A stretch of 64,000 nucleotides of DNA from Methylobacterium sp. Leaf117 (GTDB lineage Bacteria > Pseudomonadota > Alphaproteobacteria > Rhizobiales > Beijerinckiaceae). Shown piece after piece: positions 18,172 to 27,174 of this stretch. Each line of letters opens with the position of its first letter. The stretch's first letter is position 1. The position numbers and the translations under genes were made by a program. The stretch lies in the NCBI RefSeq assembly GCF_001422985.1, contig NZ_LMNL01000036.1:7501-71500 (forward strand). Direction: 5' to 3'. The notes under the pieces were generated by a model. That model made no database searches. It was not told where the DNA came from and worked only from the letters and a program-made list of their open reading frames with translations.

Positions 18172-19655
18172 GTCACCTCGAACAGCGTCCACAGGCCGGT
18201 ATCGAAGCGCTCCAGCACCGTCGCGCTGATCAGCCAGCGCCCGGGATTGTCGGCCTTGAAGGCGATGCGCGCGGTACGGCCTTCGAGAAGCTGGAAGGTG
18301 TCGAGCCAGTAGGGCTCCCAGCCGTCGTCGAGGGGGTGGAGCAGCCGGAACGCGTGGCCGTGCAGGTGCAGGGATTGCGGGAACGCGGTCTCGTTGCGGA
18401 TGGCCAGCACCACCACCTGCCCGCGCTTCACCGAGAACAGCGGCGCCATTCCGGCCGTGCCGGGGGCGCCGTTGACCGCCCAGATCCGGGTGGGATCGCC
18501 GGTGTAGCTCGGCTCGGCGGCCGGCTTGTCCTTGTCGATCCGGGCGCCGCCCGTCAGGGTGATGTCGCGCCGGACGGCATTCTGCAGCTTGACCTCGGCC
18601 GGCAGCAACGGGTTGTCGCCGATCTTCGTGATCGGCGGCCGCGGCGGCGCGGCGGCCTCCGCGGTGAGGCCCAGGGTGGCGAGCGCGATGCCGTTGCCGA
18701 TCAGCGCCGTGATCGCACCCGTGGTCCCGGCCTCGGTCGGCATGTCCAGCATCAGGTCGTAGCGGGTGCCGGGCGGGAACGGCAGGGTGGCGCGAAGGGG
18801 CTCGAAGGTGTCGGTCGGCTGGCCGTCGACCGCCAGCACGTAGACCTTCACGCCGTCGAAGCGGATGCGGGTCGCCCGCGCATTGCAGACGTTGCCGAGG
18901 CGCAGGCGCAGACGGCTGCCGGGCCGGGCCGTGATCGGGGCCGGGACCGGCACGCCGTTGAGGGTGACGAGGCTGCCGAGGCGGCCGGAACTCGCCGCGA
19001 AGGCCGGTTGGCCGAAGGGCAGCAGAGCGTCGGCGTCGTCGAGGCGCCAGTCCTGCATCAGCAGGGTCAGGTCCTGGTCGACGGCGGGCGGGGTCGTCTC
19101 CTCGACGACGAGGGCGCCGGCGAGGCCGCGCCCCGAGGGCTCGCTGGAGCCGCCCACCACCAGGGGTCGAATCAGGAACGTGCCGGCATCGGGCGGTACG
19201 AATGCGTAGGTGAATTCGGTGCCCGGGGCGATCGGCGCCTGGGTCACGCCGCCGACCCCATCCATGGGGTTCTGGTTGCGCACCCCGTGCCAGTGCAGGC
19301 TGAGGGGTTTGTCGGTCCGGTTCTCGACCTTGAGCCGAGCCGTCTCGCCGCGCCGGACCCGCACAACCGGCGGCGGCGCCTTGCCGTCGAACGACCAGAC
19401 CGGCGTCGGGACGGCGGGTTCCGGCTTCAGCCGCAGCGTGTTCGGCGCGGCCGACAGGGTGCGAGCCGGGCCGTCGGTGGCCGGTGCGGGCGCGGACGGA
19501 GGTGCGGAAGGGGGAGGCGTCTTCGTCCCTTGCGCCCGTGCGCCGCTCGGCAGCAGCGCCAGGGCCGCCACACCACCGAGCCAAGTTCGCCGCGAGGCCG
19601 AGACCGGATCGTTCGGGCCGAGCGATCGAGGGGTCGGCAGGGGATCTCGCAGCAT
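18168..19655 (-). CDS. Multicopper-oxidase-fold protein lacking most copper ligands
   Basis: A ~495-residue exported protein with cupredoxin domains of the multicopper oxidase superfamily. The signal peptide has a Tat-like SRRTWLGG followed by a hydrophobic run and ARAQ. Of the four ligand motifs, the first is intact (SLHWHGVRNQNPMDG, His121/123). The second, normally WYHxH, is AGTFLIRPLV with no His. The third keeps HLHGH but has Gln for the first His. The fourth HCHxxxH is absent: PGRWLISATVLERFDTGLW. Type 1 and type 3 copper sites cannot form; a type 2 site might. Possibly structural, like FtsP/SufI. Start chosen at the last of four in-frame ATGs because only it has a GAGG site. Confidence 0.82.
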   Translation of the reverse strand: MLRDPLPTPRSLGPNDPVSASRRTWLGGVAALALLPSGARAQGTKTPPPSAPPSAPAPATDGPARTLSAAPNTLRLKPEPAVPTPVWSFDGKAPPPVVRVRRGETARLKVENRTDKPLSLHWHGVRNQNPMDGVGGVTQAPIAPGTEFTYAFVPPDAGTFLIRPLVVGGSSEPSGRGLAGALVVEETTPPAVDQDLTLLMQDWRLDDADALLPFGQPAFAASSGRLGSLVTLNGVPVPAPITARPGSRLRLRLGNVCNARATRIRFDGVKVYVLAVDGQPTDTFEPLRATLPFPPGTRYDLMLDMPTEAGTTGAITALIGNGIALATLGLTAEAAAPPRPPITKIGDNPLLPAEVKLQNAVRRDITLTGGARIDKDKPAAEPSYTGDPTRIWAVNGAPGTAGMAPLFSVKRGQVVVLAIRNETAFPQSLHLHGHAFRLLHPLDDGWEPYWLDTFQLLEGRTARIAFKADNPGRWLISATVLERFDTGLWTLFEVT

Positions 19656-19700
19656 AGAACCTCGCAGCATGGCATGGTGCAGCATGGAATGACGCAGCAT
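19641..19700. repeat. 15-bp imperfect repeat with four in-frame ATGs
   Basis: On the minus strand ATGs occur at exactly 15-base spacing (first bases at 19700, 19685, 19670 and 19655), reading MLRHS-MLHHA-MLRGS-MLRDP. The core CTGCG before or after each ATG is shared. This is a small minisatellite over the translation start of the oxidase-like gene. Confidence 0.7.
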
Positions 19701-19830
19701 GGGACTTCGGCGGAAGACCGGGGGCGGAAGACCGGGACGTCTGGGCAGCGCTTGTAGAATGCGGATTCGGCGGATGCCAATTCGGGGTCGCCCGGCCCGT
19801 CGCGGCGATCCGAACGGCCGCCTGATTTTT

Positions 19831-19860
19831 TTGCTGCGGCCCGTGGCGCGCGTGCTATAG
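19831..19860 (+). promoter_or_regulatory. Promoter of tRNA-Leu
   Basis: TTGCTG, 18-base spacer, CTATAG. The -10 lies 44 bases before the mature tRNA 5' end, and the promoter is alone in the gap. Confidence 0.55.
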
Positions 19861-19903
19861 GACCCCGCTCTGGCGGCGGAATGCGCGCTGGGCGTTGGCG
19901 CTT

Positions 19904-19988
19904 GCGGGCGTGGCGGAACTGGTAGACGCGCTGGATTTAGGTTCCAGTGTCGCAAGACGTGGGGGTTCGAGCCCCTCCGCCCGCACCA
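19904..19988 (+). tRNA. tRNA-Leu (TAG)
   Basis: 85 nt including an encoded CCA. Acceptor GCGGGCG pairs with CGCCCGC. The anticodon loop TTTAGGT gives TAG (reads CTA/CTN). A long variable arm (TGTCGCAAGACGT) and T-loop GGTTCGAGCCCC are present, as expected of a class II tRNA. Confidence 0.97.
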
Positions 19989-20162
19989 GTCCATCGCCGT
20001 CGGGAACGGATTGGCTCACAGCGATGGCCGGTCGGCCCGCCGCAGGGAGCTGGCCTTCAGCGGCGCGCAGTCCTGGCGCCGACCTCGTCGTGTCCGCCCG
20101 GGCGGGCCACGAGGGACCGACCGAATTTGCGCGATCACACGGACGACAGCGGAAAGACGACC

Positions 20163-21599
20163 ATGCAGGTGACCGAGACACTCTCCCAGGGACTGAAGCG
20201 CGAGTTTCAGGTCCTGCTCGCCGCGAACGAGCTCGAGGAGCGCCTGACCAGCGAGCTGTCGACCCTCAAGGACAAGGCCCAGATCAAGGGCTTCCGTCCG
20301 GGCAAGGTGCCGGTCGCGCACCTGCGCAAGCTGTATGGCCGCTCCGTGATGGCCGACGTGCTGCAGAACGCCGTCAACGAGGCGAACCAGAAGATCGTCA
20401 CGGACAACAACCTCAAGCTCGCTCTCGAGCCGAAGATCGAGTTCCCCGGCGAGCAGTCGATCGTCGAGCGCGCCCTCGATTCGAAAGCCGACGTTTCGTT
20501 CAACGTCGCCCTCGAGGTTCTGCCGACCTTCGAGCTGGTCGACCTGTCCGACGTCAATCTGACCAAGCAGGTGGCCAAGCCCTCCGATGAGGAGGTCGAC
20601 GAGGCCATCACCCGCATGGCGTCGTCCAACCGTGCATTCGCGCCCCGCGAGGAGGGTGCCGCCGCCGAGACCGGCGACCGCGTCACCATCGACTTTGTCG
20701 GCCGCATCGACGGCACCGAGTTCGACGGCGGCAAGGGCGAGGGCATCGACCTGGAGCTCGGCTCCGGCTCGTTCATCCCGGGCTTCGAAGAGCAGCTCGT
20801 CGGCGCCAAGGTAGGTGACCAGCGGGTCGTCAAGTCGACCTTCCCGGAGGCCTACGGTGCCGCGCATCTCGCCGGCAAGGATGCCGAGTTCGACGTCACC
20901 GTGACGGCGATCCAGGCTCCGGGCGAGACCAAGATCGACGACGAGCTCGCGAAGAACTTCGGCATGGAGTCCCTCGACAAGCTGAAGGAGGCGGTCTCCA
21001 CCGCCATCGGCAGCGACTTCGAGGCGCAGTCCCGGCGCAAGCTCAAGAAGGACCTCCTCGACGCTCTCGACACCAAATACGCCTTCGAGCTGCCTCCGAG
21101 CCTGGTCCATCAGGAGTTCGCCGCCGTGTGGGCCCAGGTCGAGCAGGACCTGAAGACCCGCGAGAAGACCTTCGAGGACGAGGGCACCACCGAGGAGAAG
21201 GCGACCGCCGAGTATCGCAAAATCGCCGAGCGCCGCGTCCGCCTCGGCTTGGTGCTTGCGCAGGTCGGTGAGACCGCCGATATCAAGGTGACGGACGACG
21301 AGGTGAACCAGGCGCTGATCGCCCGGGTGCGGCAATATCCCGGCCAGGAGCAGCAGGTCTGGGATTTCTACCGCAAGAACGCCCAGGCGCTCGCCGAGCT
21401 TCGTGCGCCGATCTTCGAGGAGAAGGTCGTCGATCACGTGCTCGCGCAGGTGACGCTCACCGAGGAGCCGGTCTCGAAGGAGGCGCTGTTCGCCGACGAG
21501 GACGACGCTTCGGCTGAGGGCGAGGCCAAGGCCGAGACGACCGAGTCGGCTTCGACCGGAACCGACGAGGGCCTGCCCGCCGTCGCCAAGGCCGACTGA
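20163..21599 (+). CDS. tig: Trigger factor
   Basis: A 478-residue ribosome-associated chaperone and peptidyl-prolyl isomerase that meets nascent chains at the exit tunnel. Ribosome-binding N-domain with the signature GFRPGKVP (residues ~44-51); FKBP-type PPIase domain around residues 165-245 (GDRVTIDFVGRIDGTEFDGG, FIPGFEEQLVGA); helical C-terminal arms; and a low-complexity acidic/Ala tail. ATG 20163 matches the conserved MQVTETLSQGLKREF start. It lies 174 bp after tRNA-Leu and leads into clpP, the usual tig-clpP-clpX-lon order. Confidence 0.97.
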   Translation: MQVTETLSQGLKREFQVLLAANELEERLTSELSTLKDKAQIKGFRPGKVPVAHLRKLYGRSVMADVLQNAVNEANQKIVTDNNLKLALEPKIEFPGEQSIVERALDSKADVSFNVALEVLPTFELVDLSDVNLTKQVAKPSDEEVDEAITRMASSNRAFAPREEGAAAETGDRVTIDFVGRIDGTEFDGGKGEGIDLELGSGSFIPGFEEQLVGAKVGDQRVVKSTFPEAYGAAHLAGKDAEFDVTVTAIQAPGETKIDDELAKNFGMESLDKLKEAVSTAIGSDFEAQSRRKLKKDLLDALDTKYAFELPPSLVHQEFAAVWAQVEQDLKTREKTFEDEGTTEEKATAEYRKIAERRVRLGLVLAQVGETADIKVTDDEVNQALIARVRQYPGQEQQVWDFYRKNAQALAELRAPIFEEKVVDHVLAQVTLTEEPVSKEALFADEDDASAEGEAKAETTESASTGTDEGLPAVAKAD

Positions 21600-21627
21600 G
21601 CCCGGCTGCTCCCACGAGGGCGGCGGG

Positions 21628-21655
21628 CTTGAGAGTAAGGCGATGTTCACCATCG
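21628..21655 (+). promoter_or_regulatory. Possible heat-shock promoter of clpP
   Basis: CTTGAG, 15-base spacer, ACCATCG. This resembles the sigma-32 pattern CTTGAA-N13-17-CCCATNT with mismatches in both boxes. It sits about 75 bp before the clpP start in the tig-clpP gap. Weaker than the match upstream of lon. Confidence 0.35.
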
Positions 21656-21728
21656 CCGTAGTTCGCTGAAACGTCCGGTGCGCGCCCGATTCGCGGCGCG
21701 GCCGGACCCCTTGTAGCTGGGGCACGTG

Positions 21729-22358
21729 ATGATGAGAGATCCGGTCGACTATTATAACAGCGCGCTCGTGCCCATGGTGGTCGAGCAGTCGAGCCGCGGT
21801 GAGCGTGCCTTCGACATCTACTCGCGCCTGCTGCGCGAGCGCATCATCTTCCTCACCGGTCCGGTGGAGGATTACGGCGCGTCGCTGATCGTGGCGCAGC
21901 TGCTCTTCCTCGAAGCCGAAAACCCGAAGAAGGAAATTTCCTTCTACATCAACTCGCCCGGCGGCGTGGTCACCTCGGGCCTGTCGATCTACGACACGAT
22001 GCAGTTCATCCGCTGCCCCGTGACGACGCTCTGCGTCGGCCAGGCGGCGTCGATGGGGTCGCTGCTGCTGACCGCCGGCGAGCCCGGCCACCGCTTCGCC
22101 CTGCCGAACGCCCGGATCATGGTCCACCAGCCCTCCGGCGGCTTCCAGGGCCAGGCCACCGACATCCTGATCCATGCCCGCGAGATCGAGGCGCTCAAGA
22201 AGCGTCTCAACGAGATCTACGTGAAGCACACCGGTCGCGACTACGACACCATCGTGCAGGCGCTGGAGCGCGACAACTTCATGACGGCCGACGCCGCCAA
22301 GGAGTTCGGGCTCATCGACGAGGTGATCCAGAAGCGGCCCGAGCCCGCCGCCGCCTGA
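21729..22358 (+). CDS. clpP: ATP-dependent Clp protease proteolytic subunit
   Basis: A 209-residue serine protease forming the double-heptamer chamber that works with ClpX or ClpA. The catalytic triad is visible: Ser in GQAASMGS, His in MVHQPSGG and Asp in HTGRDYDTI. INSPGGVV and GGFQGQATDI are family landmarks. Three tandem start codons (GTG 21726, ATG 21729, ATG 21732) are possible; I use the middle one. It is followed by clpX after 235 bp, so the two may be separate or linked transcripts. Confidence 0.96.
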   Translation: MMRDPVDYYNSALVPMVVEQSSRGERAFDIYSRLLRERIIFLTGPVEDYGASLIVAQLLFLEAENPKKEISFYINSPGGVVTSGLSIYDTMQFIRCPVTTLCVGQAASMGSLLLTAGEPGHRFALPNARIMVHQPSGGFQGQATDILIHAREIEALKKRLNEIYVKHTGRDYDTIVQALERDNFMTADAAKEFGLIDEVIQKRPEPAAA

Positions 22359-22593
22359 TCACGGGCGCCACATCTCGCAACGACCGCCGGACTCGTCCGG
22401 TCCGGCGCGTCGTTACGAGGCGGCTGCATTTCGCCGCCCCGCCTTGATCCCGTCGCGGTCGCGTGCTTGCATCGCCAGTCTGATCGAAGCCGGCAGATGC
22501 GCGCAGGTGACTGTTTCTTTAGGCGGACGCCATTAAATTCGAAGGATGCGTGTGCGCCCCGGACCGGCGCCATGCCCGCGAACGGAGACCGAT

Positions 22594-23865
22594 ATGAGCA
22601 AGACTGGCGGCAACGACTCGAAGAGCACGCTGTACTGCTCGTTTTGCGGCAAGAGCCAGCACGAGGTCCGCAAGCTGATCGCGGGCCCGACGGTGTTCAT
22701 CTGCGACGAGTGTGTCGAACTGTGCATGGACATCATCCGCGAGGAATCGAAGTCCTCCCTGGTGAAGTCGCGCGATGGGGTGCCGACCCCGAAGGAAATC
22801 CGCCGCGTGCTCGATGACTACGTCATCGGCCAGGATTTCGCGAAGAAGGTCCTCTCGGTCGCGGTCCACAACCACTACAAGCGCCTCGCCCACGCCTCGA
22901 AGCACAACGACGTCGAGCTGGCGAAGTCGAACATCATGCTGATCGGGCCGACCGGCTCGGGCAAGACGCTGCTGGCCCAGACCCTGGCCCGCATCCTCGA
23001 CGTGCCGTTCACCATGGCGGACGCCACCACCCTGACCGAGGCCGGCTACGTCGGCGAAGACGTCGAGAACATCATCCTGAAGCTGCTCCAGGCCTCCGAC
23101 TACAACGTCGAGCGGGCGCAGCGCGGCATCGTCTACATCGACGAGATCGACAAGATCTCGCGCAAGTCCGACAACCCGTCGATCACACGCGACGTCTCGG
23201 GCGAGGGCGTGCAGCAGGCCCTCCTGAAGATCATGGAAGGCACCGTCGCCAGCGTTCCGCCGCAGGGGGGGCGGAAGCACCCGCAGCAGGAGTTCCTGCA
23301 GGTCGACACCACCAACATCCTCTTCATCTGCGGCGGCGCCTTCGCGGGCCTGGAGCGGATCATCTCGGCGCGCGGCAAGGGCACCTCGATCGGCTTCGGC
23401 GCGACCGTGCAGGCTCCGGACGACCGCCGCACCGGCGAGATCTTCCGCAACGTCGAGCCCGAGGACCTGCTGAAGTTCGGCCTCATCCCCGAGTTCGTCG
23501 GCCGCCTGCCCGTGCTGGCGACCCTCGAGGACCTCGACGAGACCGCGCTGAAGCGCATCCTGCAGGAGCCGAAGAACGCCCTGGTCAAGCAGTACCAGCG
23601 CCTGTTCGAGATGGAGAACGTCGACCTCACCTTCCAGGAGGAGGCGCTGTCCATGGTCGCCCGCAAGGCGATCGAGCGGAAGACCGGTGCCCGCGGCCTG
23701 CGCTCCATCCTGGAGACCATCCTGCTGGAGACGATGTACGACCTGCCGGGCCTCGAATCCGTCGAGCAGGTGGTGATCGGCCCCGAGGTGGTCGAGGGCA
23801 AGGCCCGGCCGCTCTACATCCACGGTGACCGCAACAAGGAAGCCCCGGCCAGCGTCAGCGCCTGA
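22594..23865 (+). CDS. clpX: ATP-dependent Clp protease ATP-binding subunit ClpX
   Basis: A 423-residue AAA+ unfoldase that feeds ClpP. N-terminal C4 zinc-binding domain (CSFCGKS ... CDECVELC) for adaptor and substrate binding; Walker A GPTGSGKT; Walker B IVYIDEIDKI; pore loop region GYVGEDVE; the IGF loop IGFGATVQ for ClpP docking; sensor 2 in KTGARGLRSI. The start has a GGAGA site. Length and spacing are standard for alphaproteobacteria. A strong hairpin lies 38 bp beyond the stop. Confidence 0.97.
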   Translation: MSKTGGNDSKSTLYCSFCGKSQHEVRKLIAGPTVFICDECVELCMDIIREESKSSLVKSRDGVPTPKEIRRVLDDYVIGQDFAKKVLSVAVHNHYKRLAHASKHNDVELAKSNIMLIGPTGSGKTLLAQTLARILDVPFTMADATTLTEAGYVGEDVENIILKLLQASDYNVERAQRGIVYIDEIDKISRKSDNPSITRDVSGEGVQQALLKIMEGTVASVPPQGGRKHPQQEFLQVDTTNILFICGGAFAGLERIISARGKGTSIGFGATVQAPDDRRTGEIFRNVEPEDLLKFGLIPEFVGRLPVLATLEDLDETALKRILQEPKNALVKQYQRLFEMENVDLTFQEEALSMVARKAIERKTGARGLRSILETILLETMYDLPGLESVEQVVIGPEVVEGKARPLYIHGDRNKEAPASVSA

Positions 23866-23902
23866 GGCGCCGCGCGGGTCTCGTCAGGTCTGGGTCGAGC
23901 CT

Positions 23903-23936
23903 CGGGGCGGATGCTTGAAAACATCCGCCCCGATTT
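23903..23936 (+). terminator. Intrinsic terminator after clpX
   Basis: Perfect 11-bp stem CGGGGCGGATG / CATCCGCCCCG with loop CTTGAAAA, then ATTT. The T tract is short. The loop also carries the -35 box of the putative lon heat-shock promoter. Confidence 0.65.
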
Positions 23937-23942
23937 CCATCT
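23914..23942 (+). promoter_or_regulatory. Putative sigma-32 promoter of lon
   Basis: CTTGAA, 16-base spacer, TCCATCT matches the sigma-32 consensus CTTGAA-N13-17-CCCATNT at 12 of 13 box positions. Predicted start near 23950, giving a ~190-nt leader to the lon ATG. The -35 lies in the loop of the clpX terminator and the spacer covers its right arm. Confidence 0.6.
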
Positions 23943-24140
23943 CAGGCTCAGCGCGATGGCCGCACGCTCACCCGCCGAGGTGCGGTGTCCCGCCACCAGC
24001 CGCATCCCTGAACACGGTCCTCCGAGGGACCGTTTCTTCCCAACACGCTTCCGACCCCCTCGCGGCCCGGTCGGCCCCTGGCAGGATGCTTGCTCCCTGG
24101 GAGGAGCGACTGCCCGGCGTCCATCATGAGGAAGTCCGAT

Positions 24141-26567
24141 ATGACTCAATCGAAATCGCGCCAGCCGGTCGTTCCGGGCTCGACGGGCTCTTATGCCGTC
24201 CTTCCCCTGCGCGACATCGTCGTTTTCCCGCACATCATCGTGCCGCTGTTCGTCGGTCGCGAGAAGTCGATCCGCGCCCTCGAGGAGGCGGTCCGCACTG
24301 ACCGTCACATCCTCCTGGCGACGCAGATCAATGCCAGCGAGGACGACCCCTCGCCGGACGCGATCTACAAGATCGGCACCCTGGCCAGCGTGCTGCAGCT
24401 GCTGAAGCTGCCCGACGGCACCGTGAAGGTGCTGGTCGAGGGCGCCGGCCGCGCCAAGATCTCGCGCTTCACCAAGTCCGACACCTATTACGAGGCCGAG
24501 GCCGAGACCCTCACCGACGAACTCGGTGACAGTGTCGAGGCGGAAGCCCTCGCACGCTCGGTCATCGCCGAGTTCGAGAACTACGTGAAGCTCAACAAGA
24601 AGATCTCGCCCGAGGTCGTCTCCGCCGTCACCCAGATCGACGAGCCCTCGAAGCTCGCCGATACCGTCGGCTCGCACCTCGCGGTCAAGATCGCGGACAA
24701 GCAGGCGATCCTGGAGATCCCCACGGTGGCGCAGCGCCTCGAGCGCGTGCTGTCGCTGATGGAGAGCGAGATCTCCGTGCTCCAGGTGGAAAAGCGCATC
24801 CGGACCCGCGTCAAGCGGCAGATGGAGAAGACCCAGCGCGAATACTATCTCAACGAGCAGATGAAGGCGATCCAGAAGGAACTGGGCGACTCCGAGGACG
24901 GCAAGGACGAGCTGGCCGAGCTCGAGGAGAAGATCGAGAAGACCAAGTTCACCAAGGAGGCCCGCGACAAGGCGGTGGCGGAGCTGAAGAAGCTGCGCCA
25001 AATGTCGCCGATGTCGGCGGAAGCGACCGTGGTGCGCAACTACCTCGACTGGATGCTCGGCATCCCGTGGGGCAAGCGCTCGAAGATCAAGAAAGATCTG
25101 CTCGGCGCCCAGGTCATGCTCGACGAGGACCATTTCGGCCTCGACAAGGTGAAGGAGCGGATCGTCGAGTACCTTGCCGTGCAGCAGCGGGCGAACAAGC
25201 TCACCGGCCCGATCCTGTGCCTCGTCGGACCTCCGGGCGTCGGCAAGACGTCGCTCGGCAAATCCATCGCCAAGGCGACGGGTCGCGAGTTCGTGCGCAT
25301 GTCGCTCGGCGGCGTGCGTGACGAAGCCGAGATCCGCGGCCACCGCCGGACCTATATCGGCTCGATGCCGGGCAAGATCGTCCAGTCGATGCGCAAGGCG
25401 AAGACCTCGAACCCGCTCATTCTGCTCGATGAAATCGACAAGATGGGCATGGACTTCCGGGGTGATCCGTCGGCCGCCCTGCTGGAGGTTCTCGACCCGG
25501 AGCAGAACGCCACGTTCAACGACCATTACCTGGAGGTGGATTACGACCTGTCGAACGTGATGTTCGTCACCACCGCCAACACCCTGAACATCCCTGCGCC
25601 CCTGATGGACCGTATGGAGGTGATCCGCATCGCCGGCTACACCGAGGAAGAGAAGCTCGAGATCGCGCGCAAGCATCTGATCCCGGGCGCCGTGAAGAAG
25701 CACGGTCTCGACGCCAAGGAGTGGCAGATCGACGATGCCGGCCTGCTGATGCTCATCCGCCGCTACACGCGGGAGGCGGGCGTCCGCAACCTGGAGCGTG
25801 AAATCTCCAATCTGATCCGCAAGGCGGTGAAGGAGATCCTTATCACCAAGGTGAAGGCCGTCGCCGTCACCGAGGAGACCCTGCCGGTCTTCCTCGGCCC
25901 GCCGAAGTTCCGCTACGGCGAGATCGACGAGGAGGATCAGGTCGGCGTGGTGACGGGCTTGGCCTGGACCGAAGTCGGCGGCGAGTTGCTGACGATCGAA
26001 GGCGTCATGATGCCCGGTAAGGGCAAGATGACGGTCACGGGCAACCTGCGCGACGTGATGAAGGAATCGATCTCCGCTGCGGCGAGCTACGTCCGCTCGC
26101 GGGCCGTCGATTTCGGCATCGAGCCGCCCCTCTTCGAGCGTCGGGATATCCACGTCCACGTTCCGGAGGGGGCGACCCCGAAGGACGGTCCGTCCGCCGG
26201 CATCGGCATGGCGACCGCGATCATCTCGACGCTGACGGGCATTCCGGTGCGCCGCGACGTGGCGATGACGGGTGAGGTGACCCTGCGCGGTCGGGTGCTC
26301 CCGATCGGTGGCCTGAAGGAAAAGCTGCTCGCGGCTCTGCGCGGCGGCATCAAGACCGTCCTCATCCCCGAGGAGAACGCCAAGGACATCGCCGAGGTGC
26401 CCGACAGCGTGAAGAACGGGATGGAGATCATCCCCGTCTCGCGGATGGACCAGGTGCTGCAGCACGCCCTGGTCCGCGTCCCCGAGGCGATCGAATGGGA
26501 GGAGCCTGCCCCGAAGGTCCGTCCCGTGATCGCCGACGAGGAATCCGCGACGGTGATCGCCCACTAG
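24141..26567 (+). CDS. lon: ATP-dependent protease Lon
   Basis: An 808-residue homo-hexameric AAA+ protease for damaged and regulatory proteins. N-terminal substrate-binding LON domain (YAVLPLRDIVVFPHIIVPLF); central coiled coil; Walker A GPPGVGKTSLG; Walker B ILLDEIDKM; C-terminal protease domain with catalytic Ser in KDGPSAGIGM and Lys in GGLKEKLLAA. The ATG at 24141 is preceded by AGGAAG; an ATG 15 bp upstream is also in frame. Expected to be heat-induced, given the sigma-32-like promoter in the gap. Ends at an intrinsic terminator. Confidence 0.97.
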   Translation: MTQSKSRQPVVPGSTGSYAVLPLRDIVVFPHIIVPLFVGREKSIRALEEAVRTDRHILLATQINASEDDPSPDAIYKIGTLASVLQLLKLPDGTVKVLVEGAGRAKISRFTKSDTYYEAEAETLTDELGDSVEAEALARSVIAEFENYVKLNKKISPEVVSAVTQIDEPSKLADTVGSHLAVKIADKQAILEIPTVAQRLERVLSLMESEISVLQVEKRIRTRVKRQMEKTQREYYLNEQMKAIQKELGDSEDGKDELAELEEKIEKTKFTKEARDKAVAELKKLRQMSPMSAEATVVRNYLDWMLGIPWGKRSKIKKDLLGAQVMLDEDHFGLDKVKERIVEYLAVQQRANKLTGPILCLVGPPGVGKTSLGKSIAKATGREFVRMSLGGVRDEAEIRGHRRTYIGSMPGKIVQSMRKAKTSNPLILLDEIDKMGMDFRGDPSAALLEVLDPEQNATFNDHYLEVDYDLSNVMFVTTANTLNIPAPLMDRMEVIRIAGYTEEEKLEIARKHLIPGAVKKHGLDAKEWQIDDAGLLMLIRRYTREAGVRNLEREISNLIRKAVKEILITKVKAVAVTEETLPVFLGPPKFRYGEIDEEDQVGVVTGLAWTEVGGELLTIEGVMMPGKGKMTVTGNLRDVMKESISAAASYVRSRAVDFGIEPPLFERRDIHVHVPEGATPKDGPSAGIGMATAIISTLTGIPVRRDVAMTGEVTLRGRVLPIGGLKEKLLAALRGGIKTVLIPEENAKDIAEVPDSVKNGMEIIPVSRMDQVLQHALVRVPEAIEWEEPAPKVRPVIADEESATVIAH

Positions 26568-26617
26568 GGCGCTCATGCTCACCCCTCCGGGGCTGAGCGG
26601 ACCCTGATGCGACACGA

Positions 26618-26645
26618 GGCCTCGGCGGATACGCCGGGGCCTTTT
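26618..26645 (+). terminator. Rho-independent terminator after lon
   Basis: Stem GGCCTCGGCG / CGCCGGGGCC (one T-G wobble) with GATA loop, then TTTT, 50 bp after the lon stop. Confidence 0.8.
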
Positions 26646-26679
26646 CTCTGCGGTGAGGGCTGCGATGCAGGCAAGAGGG

Positions 26680-26708
26680 TTGCGCCCGATCCTCCGCTTC
26701 CGCTACGA
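26680..26708 (+). promoter_or_regulatory. Promoter of tRNA-Val
   Basis: TTGCGC, 17-base spacer, CTACGA, ending 11 bases before the tRNA. Positioned right for a housekeeping promoter after the lon terminator. Confidence 0.45.
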
Positions 26709-26719
26709 AGCGGCGCATC

Positions 26720-26795
26720 GGGCGGTTAGCTCAGTTGGTAGAGCGTCTCCTTTACACGGAGAGGGTCGGCGGTTCGAGCCCGTCACCGCCCACCA
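26720..26795 (+). tRNA. tRNA-Val (TAC)
   Basis: 76 nt with encoded CCA. Acceptor GGGCGGT pairs with ACCGCCC. D-arm AGCTCAGTTGGTAGAGC. Anticodon loop TTTACAC gives TAC. T-arm GGTTCGAGCC. Confidence 0.97.
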
Positions 26796-26892
26796 GACAC
26801 CTGTCGTCAGGTCTGCTGTCCCATGAGGCGTGCAGGCGCGCGCCATCGCGTAGGACTCCCGGGCGAGCGACGATTTCTGCAGGGGGGCATCC

Positions 26893-27174
26893 GTGAGCGA
26901 TGAAGCCGGAACGGATCTGCAGCCCGCGCGGGGATTCCCGCCGCCCTGGATCGTGGTCGAGCGGGCCGAGAGCTTCTGCGTCGAGGACGGCGAAGGGCTT
27001 GCGGTTGCCTGGACGTACTTCTCCGACGATGCCGATCGGCGGGCCGCGACCGGGGTGATGACCCGGGACGAGGCGCAGCGCATCGCCAAGGCCATCGCGA
27101 TGGTGCCCGAGATGCGGACGATCATACGGTCCCTGCAGGATGGGCTGGCCGAGGCGGATACCGACGGCGCCTAG
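26893..27174 (+). CDS. Hypothetical small protein
   Basis: A 93-residue soluble acidic protein that I do not recognise. GTG start with a GGGGGG-rich ribosome site (gcaggggggcatcc). The text reads as a compact alpha/beta domain (PPPWIVVERAESFCVEDGEG, LAVAWTYFSDD) followed by a helix (MTRDEAQRIAKAIAMVPEMRTI). No motifs. Its stop abuts, with no gap, the stop of the convergent CAP-domain gene. Confidence 0.65.
   Translation: MSDEAGTDLQPARGFPPPWIVVERAESFCVEDGEGLAVAWTYFSDDADRRAATGVMTRDEAQRIAKAIAMVPEMRTIIRSLQDGLAEADTDGA

Noticed and set aside
23814..26615. Minus-strand open frame of over 900 codons antisense to lon
   Set aside because: It is the mirror of a strongly coding gene in GC-rich DNA: His/Asp/Leu-rich text with no family features. 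Similar antisense frames over tig/clpP, pheT and ppiD were rejected for the same reason.
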